Numbered from the stretch's first letter, positions 1 to 15,000 are shown. The stretch is 64,000 nucleotides of DNA from Dipylidium caninum (GCA_017562135.1 QEYB01001522.1:930001-994000); one strand, 5' to 3'. The notes: generated by a model from the letters alone, not told the origin. Made by a program: numbers and translations.

Positions 1-383
1 GCAGTCACCGGAAGAGTGATTTAGTGTGAACATTGGAAACCTTGAAACTCTATTTTCATAACTGGACCATTAAATAATATCTTTTTGTATACCAGTCGTT
101 TACTTTTTAGCGTGATGCGTTTTGAGGATTATTTTCGACCTTGCAAAAACCGTTTAAATTATATTTGGTGATATAATAATTACTTAGAATGCCTTTTCAT
201 TATTGCGACCTATTGAATTTAAGGTTTAAATGTCAATTTATGTAACTGGCGTTGGCCCCTTGTACAAGTATTGCATTAAACTGAGCCTGTTTTCGCCTAA
301 CGCGGTGCACGCGTAGTAGTGACGGTATTGATTTGGTCTCCCCCAGGTGTGCGTCGGCGCCCTTCGTGCCTGCTTATGACGAC
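1..383. other. Upstream flank of the SERAC1-like gene
   Basis: AT-rich DNA before the chosen start codon. An open stretch from 347, just after a CAG acceptor at 344-346, runs in frame into the ATG at 384. The first exon therefore probably begins at 347 after an upstream non-coding exon, a trans-spliced leader, or further coding sequence outside the window. I see no other gene here. Confidence 0.4.
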
Positions 384-3300
384 ATGCCGTTTGCAACTAA
401 CGGTGAGCCCCAGCTTAAATGACCTAGTCGTCGCCATAGTCACCTCTTAGTGTTTTGTCCATGTTTTATTTATATCACTAAGTGTGTCCTTTGTATGGCA
501 AGATACTCATGTAATAAGTAAGTTCACCTTACATTTTTACGGCCTCTTTCAGTCATTTTATCATTTCAAGCAACCAGTTTTTGCTAAACCTCTGTTACTA
601 TTTAGTCGCTACATTTACTTAACTCTTAACGTCAAAAGGTGTATGACCTACCCAGTTCTAGTGGGCGAAATTGAGTTCTCAGCTTCACATACTTTGCCTC
701 AATGGTCGCAGCATGATAATTGTGACGAAATGGGAAATTTTTTAAAGTAATGCTTACTATAAAATGTTTCCCGTTTGGTTATGGTTTACGTGACTTTATG
801 AATAGACACTATCTGTGCGTTCTCCACATTTTCATGACTGATCCGATGTGTACTTAAGATTTTCCCACTAGGAAATCTCGTTTATCTATACTACACTTTT
901 CCGGGAACGAAGTTAAAATGATTTTAATTATACTAAGGTGTTCGAAAATTGAGACTTGCATTTAATGGATTTTATTCTGGTAACTATAGTTTTGACGATT
1001 TTTTTCCTCTAAAATTCAACCATGCAGCCTTTTGTTCTCAATTCTTTTTTTAGTGGCTCGTGCTATTTCTCTATCGGTGGTTTGGGGGTAAGTCCTGATA
1101 TTAACAGTTTTCCAATCAATTATTGCCTGATATATAATCCCAATGACTAGATCTTTTCATCCTAAGCCTTCCGTAAACGTATTAAGAAAGGTACTTTTAC
1201 CATATACTCTTGTCTTTTATCATTTCGCACAAATCTCTTTAAATCATCGAGTAATAATCAGTAAACTTGATATGACTTGGGATGTAAACCAAAATAAAGG
1301 GGTAAAACACCACATGAATCTTTCTCACCGTATGCTCCCCACATAGCTTTGGTCTTGAAAACCTAGTTGCGAAATTTCCCCCACAGTGTAGGGAAGAAAA
1401 ACGGAATGGGACTTTGAAGACATTATTAGCAACATCGATTCTACTCCTTTGCTTGGTAACGTTATATGTAGTGTCGGTGGTTTAGTTTGCCCCCTTTTGA
1501 ATCATTGTCGTCATCTGTCCTATGTATGGGAAATTCCTACCTGTAGGCATTGCGCTGTTGTCCTATTTTCACTTTCCAACACTTTTTTAAGAATATATAG
1601 TTGCGCATTATTCAGTCATCATGAGTAGTAGCTGAGGACGGTAAATGTATAAGTAGGCTTACTGAGTCATTTTGATATTTTTTACTTACGTGGTGAATTG
1701 GTAAATGATAGGATGCCCAGTGCATTTTGGTTTACAAAGTTTATTTTAGAACGCAAAATAAAAAAAATACCCCTTAATGTTTCGTAGTTACTTATGCTCA
1801 TATGTACCATTTGACTAGTCCCCAGCTCTGCAACGTTTAAAATCAACGTAAGTGATAGCATTCTTATAGTTGTAAATAGTCTGTCCGTTCCCTTACTGTC
1901 ACTAATGAAGGTGGTCTCTTCACTTACCCACATGCAAGTTGTTCTTTTCATAAAGTAGGATTAAATCCAGGTAGGTACATTTTCACTCCTGCAGAACTCT
2001 TTTGGTGGCCCACTTTCGGCGACGCAGGCAGGACGGCGGTGGCCAGCACGCTACCCTCTCAATAGAGAGTCGACCCTCTGATCAGCGAGTTTTATCGACA
2101 CATGAAGATATAGCTATGAATGGTGAATCGGAGATTGGGAGGCCAGATACGGATTTAGAACCCGAAGACAGATCAACTATGGTTTGTTGGTTTTTTTGTT
2201 TTCTGTCATTGTGTCCACTATTCACCTTTTTACATTTGTTCTATTATAAAAGGGAAGCATAGGATAATAATCTACTGGGATACCAATCTGTTTGTTGTGA
2301 CCAAGACCTTCCATTCAGTGTTTGGTAATGGCGAACGTTATCGTCTATAGATTTGTAGTCGTTTTCAAGTTATTTTAAAAATGTGTTTTCTTATTTAACG
2401 AGAAATTGCAGTTATTTAAATATCTTTTTTACAAAACGCTGTTTTTAATCTCAAACCGCTTTATATTTTTAATACAAATCGGCTTGCTTGTCCCACCGAG
2501 AATCGAAATCTACCTCTTATCTAATGGAGACCTTGTTAGTGAGATCTTACACATGGTAAACAGTGGACTCGTAAGTAAATCGATGTAGTTGTTCCCTTGC
2601 ACTTGATTTCCCCGTCTGATTCCACTTGTTTTCTGTCATGGAATTGTGATTTAATTGAATAAATTTCCCGGTTCTCTGGAAATTTGAAATGGTTTTATAT
2701 AGAACCAATGTCGATTCATAGTATTTTCCCACGAATTCGCTTTGAAATTTCAGGAACCTTTGCTGGTCGTGGATGATGGGACCTCTCTAATTCGCCGTGT
2801 TTTAAGTGTCATAGGCAGCTTCGTGTCCCCCTCCCCTGCCGAGGAGCAGGCCGTCATTGCTTTAGTGGACCGTTGCTTCATTGATTCGATGAACATCATC
2901 AGAAGTATCGCTCTCAGTGTGAGCTTATTGCATTTAGAACATATTTCTTCGAGTCGTTTATTTTATCATTTGAATTATTTTTTGATTTTAGTTCCTCCCA
3001 CAAACAATTTTTTTCCGATAATGTTAGTTACAAAAAATTGAATCATGCTTTAGATATTTTCGTTATTTAAATCCGCATCCTAATCATTGACTACGTCATT
3101 TGTTTTCTCTTGCGTCAAATTAGCATTCCCTTTCATCCTACACACATATCATTTAGAGTGATAAACGTATTTAAGTCATAGTTTTCCAATGGAGGTTGAA
3201 GATTGTGGACAATTTCTGGTCTAAATATTGGCTGGTAACGAAGTAGTAATAGACTATAGGACTAGCAAAGTACACGGATTCTTCCAGAAAAGTATTTCAC

Positions 3301-6300
3301 AAAGACTAATTTCAACATCTGAAATATCCATTTTATTGTTTTTGAGATTTTTTCAGCTATTTGTGCAAAAAAGGGTCTTTAAAACAAGTTTAGAATATTT
3401 CCAATATACTATTTTTTTTAGCTCGAAATGCCCACTCACTTACCGGAATCCTTTCGTTCCAAGTTGCCTTTCCGTCGTTTTGGTTCAAACAACAACCTTC
3501 GATTGCTTATGGAGGAACTCGAACTGCTGACCTTCTACAGTAAGGTGAGTCACTTTTTGGTTTTTTTGTAAAATGCCGAGAATCTTTTCTCTAATTTGCA
3601 CTTGCATCCCGTACATGGCATGTACATTTGTCTGATATTATATTTCACAATCTCTGGGGTAAATAATTTACCAAATGGGCTCCCCTTTGTCGCATAACCG
3701 CATAGAACGTTCCATTAATCTAGGTTTTGTAGAGAAATGCGATTTCTGAATTTTTGCTTAATGCCTATTGACATGTATCTTTTTATTGAATGAAAAATTT
3801 ACATATGTTTATTCGAGGCTTCGATATGTAGTCACCCAACTCCATTGAGAGAACAGATTTGTGAGCCCGAGGCTCCTTGTGATATCATATCAATTCGACA
3901 AACGTGTTGTCGATTAATAATATTAAATTGACTACAGTCTTTGATGGAGCATGGTGGGTCATCTTTGTCACTAGTATGAATATTGCTGATTATTAAACAT
4001 CCTTTTCCCTTCAGTCAAATCGATTCCTGAATGCGGTAGCACCACCCTCGGTCTCATCGGAGCTGGTGCAGCACACCGTTGACAAGTTGGAAAACACAGC
4101 CATCTATCTACTGGCAGCTTACTACCCCATAGACGAATTAGAGGCTTGTGCGGTCTCAGATCTCAGTCTTCTCCTTTGCCTCGATGTACCGGCGTCGCGT
4201 GACCTCACACCTTTTCCTTCTATCCGGCCCAAAGACCAACTCCTTCGATTTAACAACTGTCAGTTCCAATTTGCCTCCTTCCTCGCCAACCTCTCTCTCC
4301 TGCCCGAGGCTGTCGAAACTCTTTCCCAGTCCTGTAGGTCAAACAAACGCAAGCTGAAATGGTTATTTTAAACTGGATACTCATCCCATGTTGGAGATTT
4401 TCCTGAAACTTCAAGACTCCCGAAAGGCTTAAGACAACCACAAGAGGCTGAATATACCGACGTCGTTTTATAAGCTTCTAATTGTTTAAACTTACTGTTT
4501 GTCGCGAATACAGCCAATGCTTATCATAACCAAAATTGTAAGTTGATCTTAATACTCACTGCGTGATATTAAGTTTAACGAGAATTATAGTTTCGCATTA
4601 AATTGCGGAAGTCTTCAGACCTTGTAGCGGTATCCATCTGTATATATTATCACAAATCCAAACATGAAGGCGAGAATGCGCCTGAGACGTCCTTCACATT
4701 GAATCAATTTTCCTAACTATGTTGCTACAAAAATCCTCTTATTTTTCCTTAATTTTCAGCTAAAAATCACCAAAGTCGCTTCTACTCGCTGCTTTCTTCA
4801 ATTCATTTTTCCACATGGCATGGGTACCTTCAGTAAAGTAGGATATTTTACGTCTACACGACATTTCTCTCCAGTATAACTCTATTTGGGTATTTTATTC
4901 CAAATAAGGTTTACGCACTAATAATTAATGCTATTTTTTGCTTTATTCTTTTATACATGTGACACCTGCGTCTCAATGAGAATCGTATGTCATAGAAAAC
5001 ATGCTTGTTTCTTAAGCCTTAAAATTAGCTTTACATCTTGATAACCCAGATAATTTGTTAATCGCAGACTACATGAGGTTGTGAGTGTGAAAACTCATTT
5101 AAGCAAAGCCTCAAAATGCAATATTGGCCAGAAGGTTGCCACTGCCTGCCGGGATGTTTCATTATTCGTATCGCCTTCGGTTAGGATTTCCGGCTTCCAC
5201 TTCAAAATGTTTTTTTTTAACAAAAAACGCCTTTTTTGCCTGAAATGATGTCTCAAAGGAAAAGATTGAGGATCATATATCCTTTAATAAAAAAAATATC
5301 TACACATCTCTTCCGCTATGGTTTATAGAACAACTGGTTTTAAATCCATCTATGAGGCATCGGTGCTTTTATATTAATTTTGGTTCAATATTGTATTTGT
5401 GAGCTCAAATTTCGCCGGGTTTTAGACAACAGAAGTTCCTTTGTAGAAGGCATGATGCAAATAGGACTTATTAACTTTTTACCGTTTCATACAGGCCTAA
5501 AACCTTGGCTTGATTTGTGGTCCGCGTCCCAGGACATTCGTCTACAACTCCTTTCAACTAAGATCCGTCACAATGTGCTGGTTCACAAACACTTCAGTGC
5601 TGAATGGGATGATGTAATGCAGGAGGTGGAGAAGAAAGAACAAAGTTCTGATAATTCTTCTAATGGCAAATCTCCAGTATTTTATCTTCCTCTGTGTCCA
5701 ACGTCGAATAGTATTTTTAAGTCCTCAACAGACAAAGATCTACCCAATCCTCCTGTGATTTATGGACCTGATGTATTTAAATTGGACAAACGAGAGTAAG
5801 CACCTCGAATAAGTGAATAAAAATCCACAATGGATTTAATGTGTTTGAAGTTCGAATTTTATTAATTTTCGTTGTTTCGCTCATTACTCATTGCCAGAAA
5901 CATCTACTATATTTAGTAAAGTCATCATTTAAAACATTAGTCAACTTTTTGCAAAGGACATCTTAACGTTCTATAGGAGGAGACCACTTTGCTTTGACTT
6001 CAGCGCGGCCTCACATGCAGTAAAAATGTCGCTTTTCTACAATTTTAAATGTAGTTCTTCTTGGATGAAGTACTACGAGCGTTGTTATATAAATATAAGT
6101 TAACTTTCCTCTTTCCTGATCTAATTTAGGCGACGAATATTTATTCATCCTTTTTTACTAACAACAAAAAATGAGGAAGTATATGTAGTTTCTAATTAGT
6201 CTTCTTACTAATTAATAGCTCGGAATCACCACCACCCGAAATTGACATAATCTTTGTCAACGGAATGTTGGGTAGTGTTTTTCACACTTGGCGTCAACGT

Positions 6301-9300
6301 GACTACTGCAACCGTGAGGAACAGGGTGTTCTTTTGGAAAACGAAATAGATCCGAACAATGGCAGTCTTAACTTTTCCCCTTCTTTTCCCGGCCAAGTTA
6401 GCTGTTGGCCCCAGGTATGTTATATCCATTTCTTTACTTTCCCGCATAGCCCTGCTGTTTAGGGGTGTATTTGAATTTTTTGCATCCAGGGTTCGAAGGA
6501 AGCAGAGAAAGAAATCAAAGGCCTCTGTCCCCAAATCTAAATTAGGTACATCACTAGTACACTTCCATCATTTAACGGAATGAAGTATAGTCACGATGGT
6601 GGCACGCTGAACCGTTAGGAAGCAATGAAATGCAATTAAAATGCACTACTTATTACTGCATTATCTGAATGGATTCGCCTTCTGTGTAAAACCATTTCAT
6701 ACATGTCTACATCTTTGTTAGAATATATCTAACTTTCTTGATTAAGGGCAAAAAGAAGAAGGCTCTACCTAGGGGTAAATGTAGCCGGAAGTTTCAAAGC
6801 AAGTGTAGAGTATTACGAAAACAGTCTTAGTGCCAAAATGTACAATGGTCCGGACGAATTCAATAGTCTTTTTTAACTTTTAAATTTTAACTTTTTTTTA
6901 TAATTTACAATGAAACAATTTTGTAGTGTCAATCTATAAAAAATCCTTACTATTTGTAACGTTTACTACTAGTTCTGACAAACGAATACTTTAATCAACA
7001 CTTTGGTTGCCTGCTTCACTTGAGGAATTTTTAATGTCCATTAAGGCCTGGCTAAGCGAGGATTTTCCTGAGGCTCGTATTCTTGGTGTCAATGCAAATC
7101 TGAAGCCTTTCATTTGGAATCCCATATGCCCTGCTGAAAAAAGCAAGTAAGACGTCATTAGCTTATCGGAGTACTCGTCTTAAATGAACTCTTCGAATCG
7201 AAATTTACTGATCCCATAAACACATCTTAAAGAACCCTCCCATATGACTCTTGTACTTTGTGGTCTTCATTTATCTAGATAGATCCCTTGAACCGGTGAC
7301 ATTTTAATGTTTCTTGGATCTAATACTCCATACTGAATATACATAGCCAGAAATTTGAGATTAAGGCACAATACAAAAAATTAGAAACCAGTAACGACTT
7401 GGACTCCGATCTGTTCACCTATGGTCATAATTAAGACAATTGGGGAATACAATGAGCGGAAATTTGACAAAATCCCTGTTTCCATTTTTATAATTGATGA
7501 ATATTTGTCGCCAAAGCAAATTGTAGTAAGCAATACGTGTTTGCCATCCGAATCTACCTTCAGTTTTCGCTTGAGTCACAATGAAGTAATTGAGCAATTT
7601 ACTAAGAAGGATGCCACTCTTATTTGTTAGTAACATCTAATTTCAAGTTAACTGATTTCCTGGCATGTATTCCGGTTGCTTTTAATGAAAAATCCTTTTC
7701 AAAAGCAACAACAAGACGGGAAATCGCTCTGCAGCTTAAGTTATTCTGGTTTGAACAACATTACGGAGTTGTGGATATAACAGGCGGCAGTTGGTCTTCT
7801 CACACGGAATCATCGCTGGAGAGATTTTAAATTACTTTCTCTATGCTAATTTTTTGGTTTATTTGCCGTAGTTTCGTTGAATACATCTTTGGTCCCCCTT
7901 GATGCTGACAATAAATTTTCGCGGGTTGATCATCAGTGACGTTTCATCTTAAATTAAAATAAATCATTGGTTGATTAATTTAGACGCCGAATTGACCAAA
8001 GAGCTCGCGACATTTTGGAACAACTACTGATGGCTGGCGTCGGTCGGCGTCCGATCATCTGGATTGCCCACTCTGCCGGCGGTATGCTAACAGACAACTG
8101 AGGATTTAGTATCTTCGTATGCCATCAATTTTCAAACCCTATTTTTTTCCCAAGGTATACTTACTAAAGAGGTGTTGAAGCTTTCTTCCACGTGGTTTTC
8201 CGATTCCTCTACGATTACACTACAAAATCGCAGTAATGATGGAGCGGTATCCTCTCCCTTAATCCTGAGCACGATGCGTTCCGCGATTTCGGACCCAGAA
8301 GGCCTGTATATTAACAGTGTTGACCTTGGCCTCTCTCCCGAGTCTGTGGCAGCGGGCTTTGTGGTCGACTCGGAAGCGCCCACTTCGGTGGCAAGTCAGA
8401 CTAAAGGTGTCATCTTTCTCTCTGTTCCGCATCGAGGCAACCAGTCAATGATGTTCCTCTATCACTTTCCTATGGTGTTTACACTTACCCCTGAAGCAAG
8501 GCAATTGCAACAAAGTTAGTTTCACGAACATGGGTGCATTTTTAACATTGGACCCCGAACGCCTCATGATAACACCGGTGCTGTTTCTACCCTAGAAAAC
8601 CATCCAACTTTTCAAATATATTGGCTCCCATTTGAATTCATTTATTACACAATACAGGTGCTTTTCTTGTGGCAGCATCTATCATTTATAGATCCAGTCT
8701 ATTGCATTTCATGTTTTTTGTTTCCGGTGACGTTTAAATATTTCTCCCAAATTAATACTCGGTTTAATTAATGCTTATTTTTCTTCAGACAACGAGTCGA
8801 TCATGGGTCTACACAACTGGTTCATCAAGTGGTCCTCACTTCGTTCACTGCAGGTACTCAATATGATCGAAAACCGGGAGACGGTCATCAATCGGTGGTA
8901 TTCTGTGCATCTAGTGCAGTCGGAGCCGCAAGGTACGCTAAGTAAGACTCTTCAAAGCGGTCCGTCGCCGCATGCTGGGCCGGGTAGTAATTTTGCGATT
9001 GCAGCATCAATCGTGCTTGAACGATCATAATTCAGATACCTTTTTCACTTAAGAAAAAAAACAAGTGCGTAAATTGTTCCGGAAATTTAGTGTATTCCCC
9101 TTGCTTTTTAAGGGAAGTGAGAGAATCGAGACGCTTGAAATGTGGGAGAAACTGATTTTGAGCATTTAGGGGAAAAGTCACCCGGAGCGCAACATCTGTT
9201 GACTTATTCGAAACGCCAACTCACACTTTACGGCATGATTTAACACTCGAATGTACGTTAAGAAAGGTTCGAACGAATCATTTAAAGCATTAATCTCAAG

Positions 9301-10266
9301 TCGCTTGCCCCTATTCTTTTTAACACTGACCAAAATATAAAAAACAGTGTTTCGGCCATGTGTTTCCGCGCCGTTTAACCGTCGTTAATTCCTGAAACCG
9401 CAAAGCTCCTTTGACTTATGTATGTTTCACCTTGAGACAGCCTCCCATTTTGCGGTGAGATGGCAAATGTGTACTTGCTATACCTCAACATTTAGCTTTC
9501 GGAGCCTTAGGTGCTATTATTTGTCAAGATACGGAATTACCTAGATTCAAATAAGTCAAACCTTCTTTCTCTTTCGGGACCACCTTATTTGTGATGGAAG
9601 GTGTACCTGAAGTGCCTGTTTCAGGGGAACATATACCATACTAAACGGAAAACTTTCGCATCATGAACTCTATTTAAGGACTCAAACAACGAAAAGTTTT
9701 ACACGTCCACGTACCAGCGAAAATTGTTACACGTATATCCGTAGACACTCACAACCGTGTATTTCAAAATGTTATTCATGTTGGCCTAGGGTGTTCTCGC
9801 CTCGTCTTTTGGCATTCCGCAATAGATATTCCGTGTTCAGAACGACGACGCCAGAACCTATACTGTACTGCGTTCAAGTTGTATAGTTTTTAATAAAAAC
9901 TTAAGGCTTTAAACCGCCATCTATGAGGAGACTCGTAGCGTACATAGCACAAGCCCTTTTCAAATGCGCTAATGCGAGCGTTTTTTTTAAAGTATTGAAG
10001 TAGTTCGAAACCTATGGCGCTCGGGGTTCTTGAGATCGACTCCTCTAATTCTTCACTTCATAACAATTGAGAACTTTTTTTGCTTTTGGGTTGGCTACTA
10101 TTGGAAGTCATTTCCTTTTTTTCTACAAATTATTTTAGACGCTGAATTTTCAGATGTCGTTCTTGTTGACACGAATCACACCGACATCTGTAAGCCGAAG
10201 GACAGGGAAGACGAGGTCTATGTGAGGATCGCCGGCTTCATTCACCGTCTGGTAGAGCCTCCATAA
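384..10266 (+). CDS. SERAC1: SERAC1-like serine hydrolase, 13 exons
   Basis: Exons: 384-402, 1054-1087, 1995-2181, 2754-2918, 3422-3544, 4015-4333, 5495-5795, 6219-6414, 7046-7146, 7984-8081, 8155-8514, 8789-8932, 10139-10266. All junctions are GT-AG and phase-consistent, giving about 724 aa (human SERAC1 is 654). SERAC1 acts in phosphatidylglycerol remodelling and cholesterol trafficking at mitochondria-ER contacts. Order: a short N-terminal hydrophobic segment (about residues 8-23) followed by Arg-rich residues, a helical repeat-like region, then an alpha/beta hydrolase domain. Visible motifs are IIFVNGMLG (392-401, family usually VHG), TWRQRD, AHSAGG with nucleophile Ser512, GVIFLSVPHRG, and NHTDICKP with probable catalytic His696. 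Human CWPKTWLAKD aligns with CWPQ-AWLSED across the 6414/7046 junction, which shows that the ORF-like stretches in that intron are not coding. The N-terminus is the weakest part; the ATG at 384 is a choice, because the frame stays open upstream to 347. Confidence 0.9.
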
Positions 10267-12032
10267 TTGTCTTTCTTCACTAACATCCTCACTTGCTCAA
10301 GTCTATCCGGCTACACATGAACCAAAGCCTACTGACTTCAGTTTATTTTTCCCATTCCTGACATGCCCTCTCCTACTGTTGTAGTTATAAGTAGTCAGTT
10401 ATACGCCGAGCTGATGGGCCTACACCCACACATACCCTGGGTTGAAGGTTGGCTACCACCGAGTCCCGAATTGTGCCCTAACTAATATTGTATATGACCA
10501 ATCTCCACCATGGAAACCCCGTCTTGCCATCTTGTTAAAGAGGCCTCTCCTTTCACTTGAAGCTATCATTTTTTGCTAATGATGAGCTATTTGATTGATG
10601 TGTGCACTTAGTTCACCCGATTCCTGAAAGTTGTTTTGTTTTCCATAGTAATCACTGAGAAACATCGACGAAAATGCCCAGCTTTGATGGGGTATGATAT
10701 TAAAGATCAGGTATGTCGACTATTCTAGGGTTTTTCAAATGTGGTTGCACGTTTAAGAGTAGATCGCAAAAAACCACTGACATAGGGGCACACTCAAGGG
10801 GTTTTCAGTACGGATTATTGCTCTTTAAACGATTATCTGGAAAATGCTTTAAACGAACTCGCATCCGGAGTAAAAATAAGGTCATTTGACAGGTCTGATA
10901 ACGCTTTAGTGGTTATAAAACACCAGTATATAAGGAGTCTTCCTTACCAAGCACAATTTGATACAAGCCTTTTTAAACCGTATGTAGTGATAGTAGCAGC
11001 GAATGTTTCATTACAGAATTGAAAATAAAAAATAAATCGTGCTCTTTGATGCCTGCGCTCAGAAAGTATCAGTAGGGTTGGGGGAACAAATAGGGGGGGG
11101 GTGGGAGGAGGCAAAGGAGAAAGTGCTAGGTGCGTTAAAAAATTCAAAACCACTTGTTCCAATATCTGCCTGAGTGTGTAGTGTGTACGAAGGGTGTGCG
11201 TGTCCGTATATACGGTGGCCACGGCGAGATAGGAAGAAGAACGTTAGGAGGAGAAACAAAGGCTAGGGATCACACGACAAAATGCGCCAGGCCTTACCGT
11301 CCGGCCGGTACACAGGATGAGTAAAGACATTCTGAACGTGATCGGGAGATAGGTTGGCAAAATAGGGCTATTTACGTCTAATGCACCTTTTCGTGTCTTT
11401 GCACACCGTTAGCCACCGCTGGTTTGCAGACTCCATTGCTAGAAGTGTCCGAGTCGAAATCTCTTTCATCTTCTATCCTTAGCATCCTGCCCATTGCTAT
11501 TTTACACAGCATCACTACGATAAACTACAGGAGATAGTAGATTAAAGCAAACAATAATATTGGGATAGGAAACCTATCAGTGACTTATTAGTTAACTTGA
11601 CATTTGGCGCAATGATATGTAAAAGCTCAAGGAGGTTCAACTTTAAAATTTGAGGTGTAACCTACTATAAGCTCCGAACAAACATATTAGTAAGAACGAC
11701 CGAGAGCAAGAATTTTTCGAAATAATCAAATCAGTCTCAAAGTGAAGAGCTCCCGTTAACGTCGGTAGGTACACAGGGTCCAAACTTAGGACCATTTTCG
11801 AGAGTAATTTTAGTAGCTCTTAGGCTGTCACATTGAGATATGAACTCACGTAGGACCAATAGATGTGTAGGAGGTATAAAGCAGTGAGCATAGTGTTGAA
11901 GAAGAGGAAGAAGTAGGCTTCCCGATCCAAGTGAGTGAGATACACTCCCCAGGTGGTGCCATATATCACCTTTGTCGGAAATAAGTAGATTCGGAGGTAA
12001 AACCTAGGAGAGAATCGATGAAAACGACACTA
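10267..12032. other. Spacer between convergent genes
   Basis: Spacer between the 3' ends of the SERAC1-like and ceramide synthase genes. It holds the two 3' UTRs and a G-rich stretch with a run of nine G at 11093-11101 followed by GTGGGAGGAGG. I see no coding exon on either strand. Confidence 0.5.
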
Positions 12033-15000
12033 TCATTTATCACATTCAATAAAGTGTGTTAAGGCTTGAAGCATAGGACTGAGGCAAATGAATATGTTAA
12101 TCAGTAAGAGTAAAGTAAAAAGATTCGAAGGTAGGAAAGCACTATCAATACATTTGATTTGTTTTACACCACCGCTGGCGAAAATGCACGTGAATAAGAG
12201 TGAAGTAAAAAAATTCACAAGGTACGACGCCGAAAATTGCCAAAATCTATAAGATAGTGCACGTCTTGGAACTTACATTTTGAGTAATTCACCAATAAGA
12301 GGCAAAAAAAATAAAATAAAATCAGTTCATTCAGCTCCACTAATTCATTCCTTATTCCTTTGTTTACAATGAAATAGCGGCGCTACTTGAGATAGTTTCT
12401 TAACTAACAACCGGGAGGGGAAATGACTTATTCAGTAATTATTACCTTAATGGTGAGAGAATGCTAAAAAATCCTGAGTATATCGAAGTTAAATATTTGG
12501 TTGCGCAATGCTTCCCGGCAAGGATGAAGACACGAGGGAAAACAACGTCTGATGTGGACGTAAACTCCAACACACCGAAGCGGTAGAAATAAAATGAGCT
12601 TATATCTACACAGGTTTGTGTAATATTGTGCGAAGAATACGACAAACCGGAGATGATATCACATGCGGAATAACGACTGAATAGATATGAAATTCAAATT
12701 ACGGAAAAACGAAGGTAATTAGTAAAAAACTTGTTATTTCTTTAAAAGCTCAACACAACAGAGTAACTAAAATACTAGTTGACGTTATTCGAAAGATAAA
12801 AAGTGGAATAGCCAATAAAGAATTATTAAAATGCCTATAGGTGGGGACAAGAAAACCACACCGATGAGAACACATTGAAATGGAGTGTTACCACGACACA
12901 GAGCGGCAACCCAAATTACTCAAAAGCAACAAGGAGAACCAATATAACATAACCCATGGCCAGGCGGTCATAACTTGACCGTGACCAACAAACGCACCGA
13001 CATTTTCTCACTCCACCATATAGGGTAACAAGCACTGGTTTCTTGCCCTACCAATACGCACGTTATCAAAGGGACGACATAATACACCGATTAGATTTTG
13101 TGGTATAGACCTACCTCTTTCCATGTAAATAACAAAAAATCTAGTTAGGCTAAACAATAATACTCTAGGAGTGGTACACAAGTTGTCGGTTGACGAGTTA
13201 AGTATGACTACAATTGTATTTTGTGCCAAGCGTAATGGTACCAACATCTCCATTAAGGGAAAAGAAGTGACCTTATCAGCACTACTAAAAGCCAATTTTT
13301 CCAAGTACAGCTTGTAAGGCTACAAAAGGGCAGATATAGTTAAGGAATGAAGACTATGATATGGGCAAGCATTCGGATTTCGGAGTCACAAGTTAAAATA
13401 ACCAACGAATTCACATTCACAAATGTAAAAACTGTTACAGCAAATAAATAATTGGCTATTTTCACTATTATCTATGAAGGAACTAAAGGAGCAGCTAGCA
13501 TATTTGACTTATGAATATTAAAACATGAAAATTGGTAGAGGTAAGGGCGCGAAGAAAACTCACCAGCTGATGACGAAGGTAGCAAAGAGACAATTAGCAA
13601 TTTGTTCGAGTGTGTTGGCATATTCGGAGTACTTTGAGCGTATGGCAATTAAAAATTTTCCCAACTCCAAAATAACATCCGAAATGTCGTGTAAAAAGAG
13701 AACCAAGAGGCCTACTCTGTGAAATCTGAAAAAGAAACGCAAAAAATTCATTTAGTGCTTTTGCAGCGTTTTCAATAGCCTACTTCGCTGTTCTATAAGG
13801 CTGCTTATAGTGCTCAGGGCAGCACCATATCCACACAAAAAATGGTAGTGTGATGGAAGAAGAGGATATGATATCGGATGATAGACGCACTAAGGGGGAA
13901 TGGGGGGTTTTTGTCGACTATTCACGTGGCTAAAATTAAGTTCTTAAAAGTCAAAAAACGTAAACTGTTGTTTTTCCTCACGGGAAAGGTCTATTTCATA
14001 GGCTGTTTTTCCAGGAAGAACGCCTCACCCACCATACTCACCATCACACTCATAAAAATCCCAAAAGAATCATATTCGAAACAAACGGGGATCCTATTAT
14101 CTATTATCATGAAATCTGGTGAAATGAATATTGAGACATTTAACACACCAACGAGCACGCGGTCTACTGTGCCAGAAGAAAAAAACGCAAAGTGGTTATC
14201 GCTCCTAAAATATACGCCACAGAATCTCCACAATGTAGTTTTTGGGAGAGAGCATCTTGAAGTTATAACTTTTAATAGATTTAAGTAAGTTTAGTTTGGT
14301 TTTTAAGAAGCACATAAATAGCGGTACCACAAACACTGAAAACTATGATAACAAATACTGGAGGAGGAGCCCAAAAATGGGACAATAAGGTAGTTCAATA
14401 GCTCAAAATAAGGAAAAGCGAGGGCTATGTACAAGTTTTTTTTAAATACAATTCGCGAGTTTGGAAGTACATCATCCATTTGAAATTCGTTATAAAGAAC
14501 GAAGAAAAAGGGGTATGTGGAGGGAGGGTGGACGAGTGTGAAGGGAGGCTTAAAGTAATACACATGAAAGCTTGCTGTAAAAAAAGGTTCCTGTTACAAA
14601 ACAATAGCATAATATGTCACGTGTCTGATTTTTTTATTCAAAGAGAGTTTGAAATCTAAGCCCTGTTCAAACATTTTGCAAACATGTGCGGCTGGTCAGG
14701 AAATAATGTCTTACTTGGCGAAGAAGGAGAAGGACAGGAGGGCGATTGTGAGAACGTGGTGAATAAGTATCACAGACGTATCCTTCCGCTTTACATCAAG
14801 TCGCAATGTTGCGTAAAAAGAGTGAGCGTAGAAACCGATTTGGAACATGTATAGCCATCGGTACTGCCATGGCATAGGATCGTCAAAGTACCCGGCTAGA
14901 TGAAGAAGAACCAAACGTTGCGGTTCAGGAGTTTCCAGAAATTAGATTTCTTATCTTTAAACTCTATTACGTTAAAATCGCCACAATCCTAGAACCTCTT

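Noticed and set aside
2501..2553. Exon-like segment between acceptor CGAG and donor ATG-GTAAAC in the SERAC1 gene
   Set aside because: A stop (TAA) lies in the required phase, while 2181 joins 2754 cleanly.
6490..6780. Lys/Arg-rich exon-like pieces (RRKQRKKSKASVPKSKL, GKKKKALPRG) in a SERAC1 intron
   Set aside because: Wrong phase for the neighbouring exons, and the family sequence CWPQ-AWLSED is continuous without them.
7421..7830. Two open frames (7421-7630 and 7624-7830) between SERAC1 exons
   Set aside because: Exon 7146 joins 7984 in perfect phase and matches the family without a gap; these frames would insert about 130 unrelated residues just before AHSAGG.
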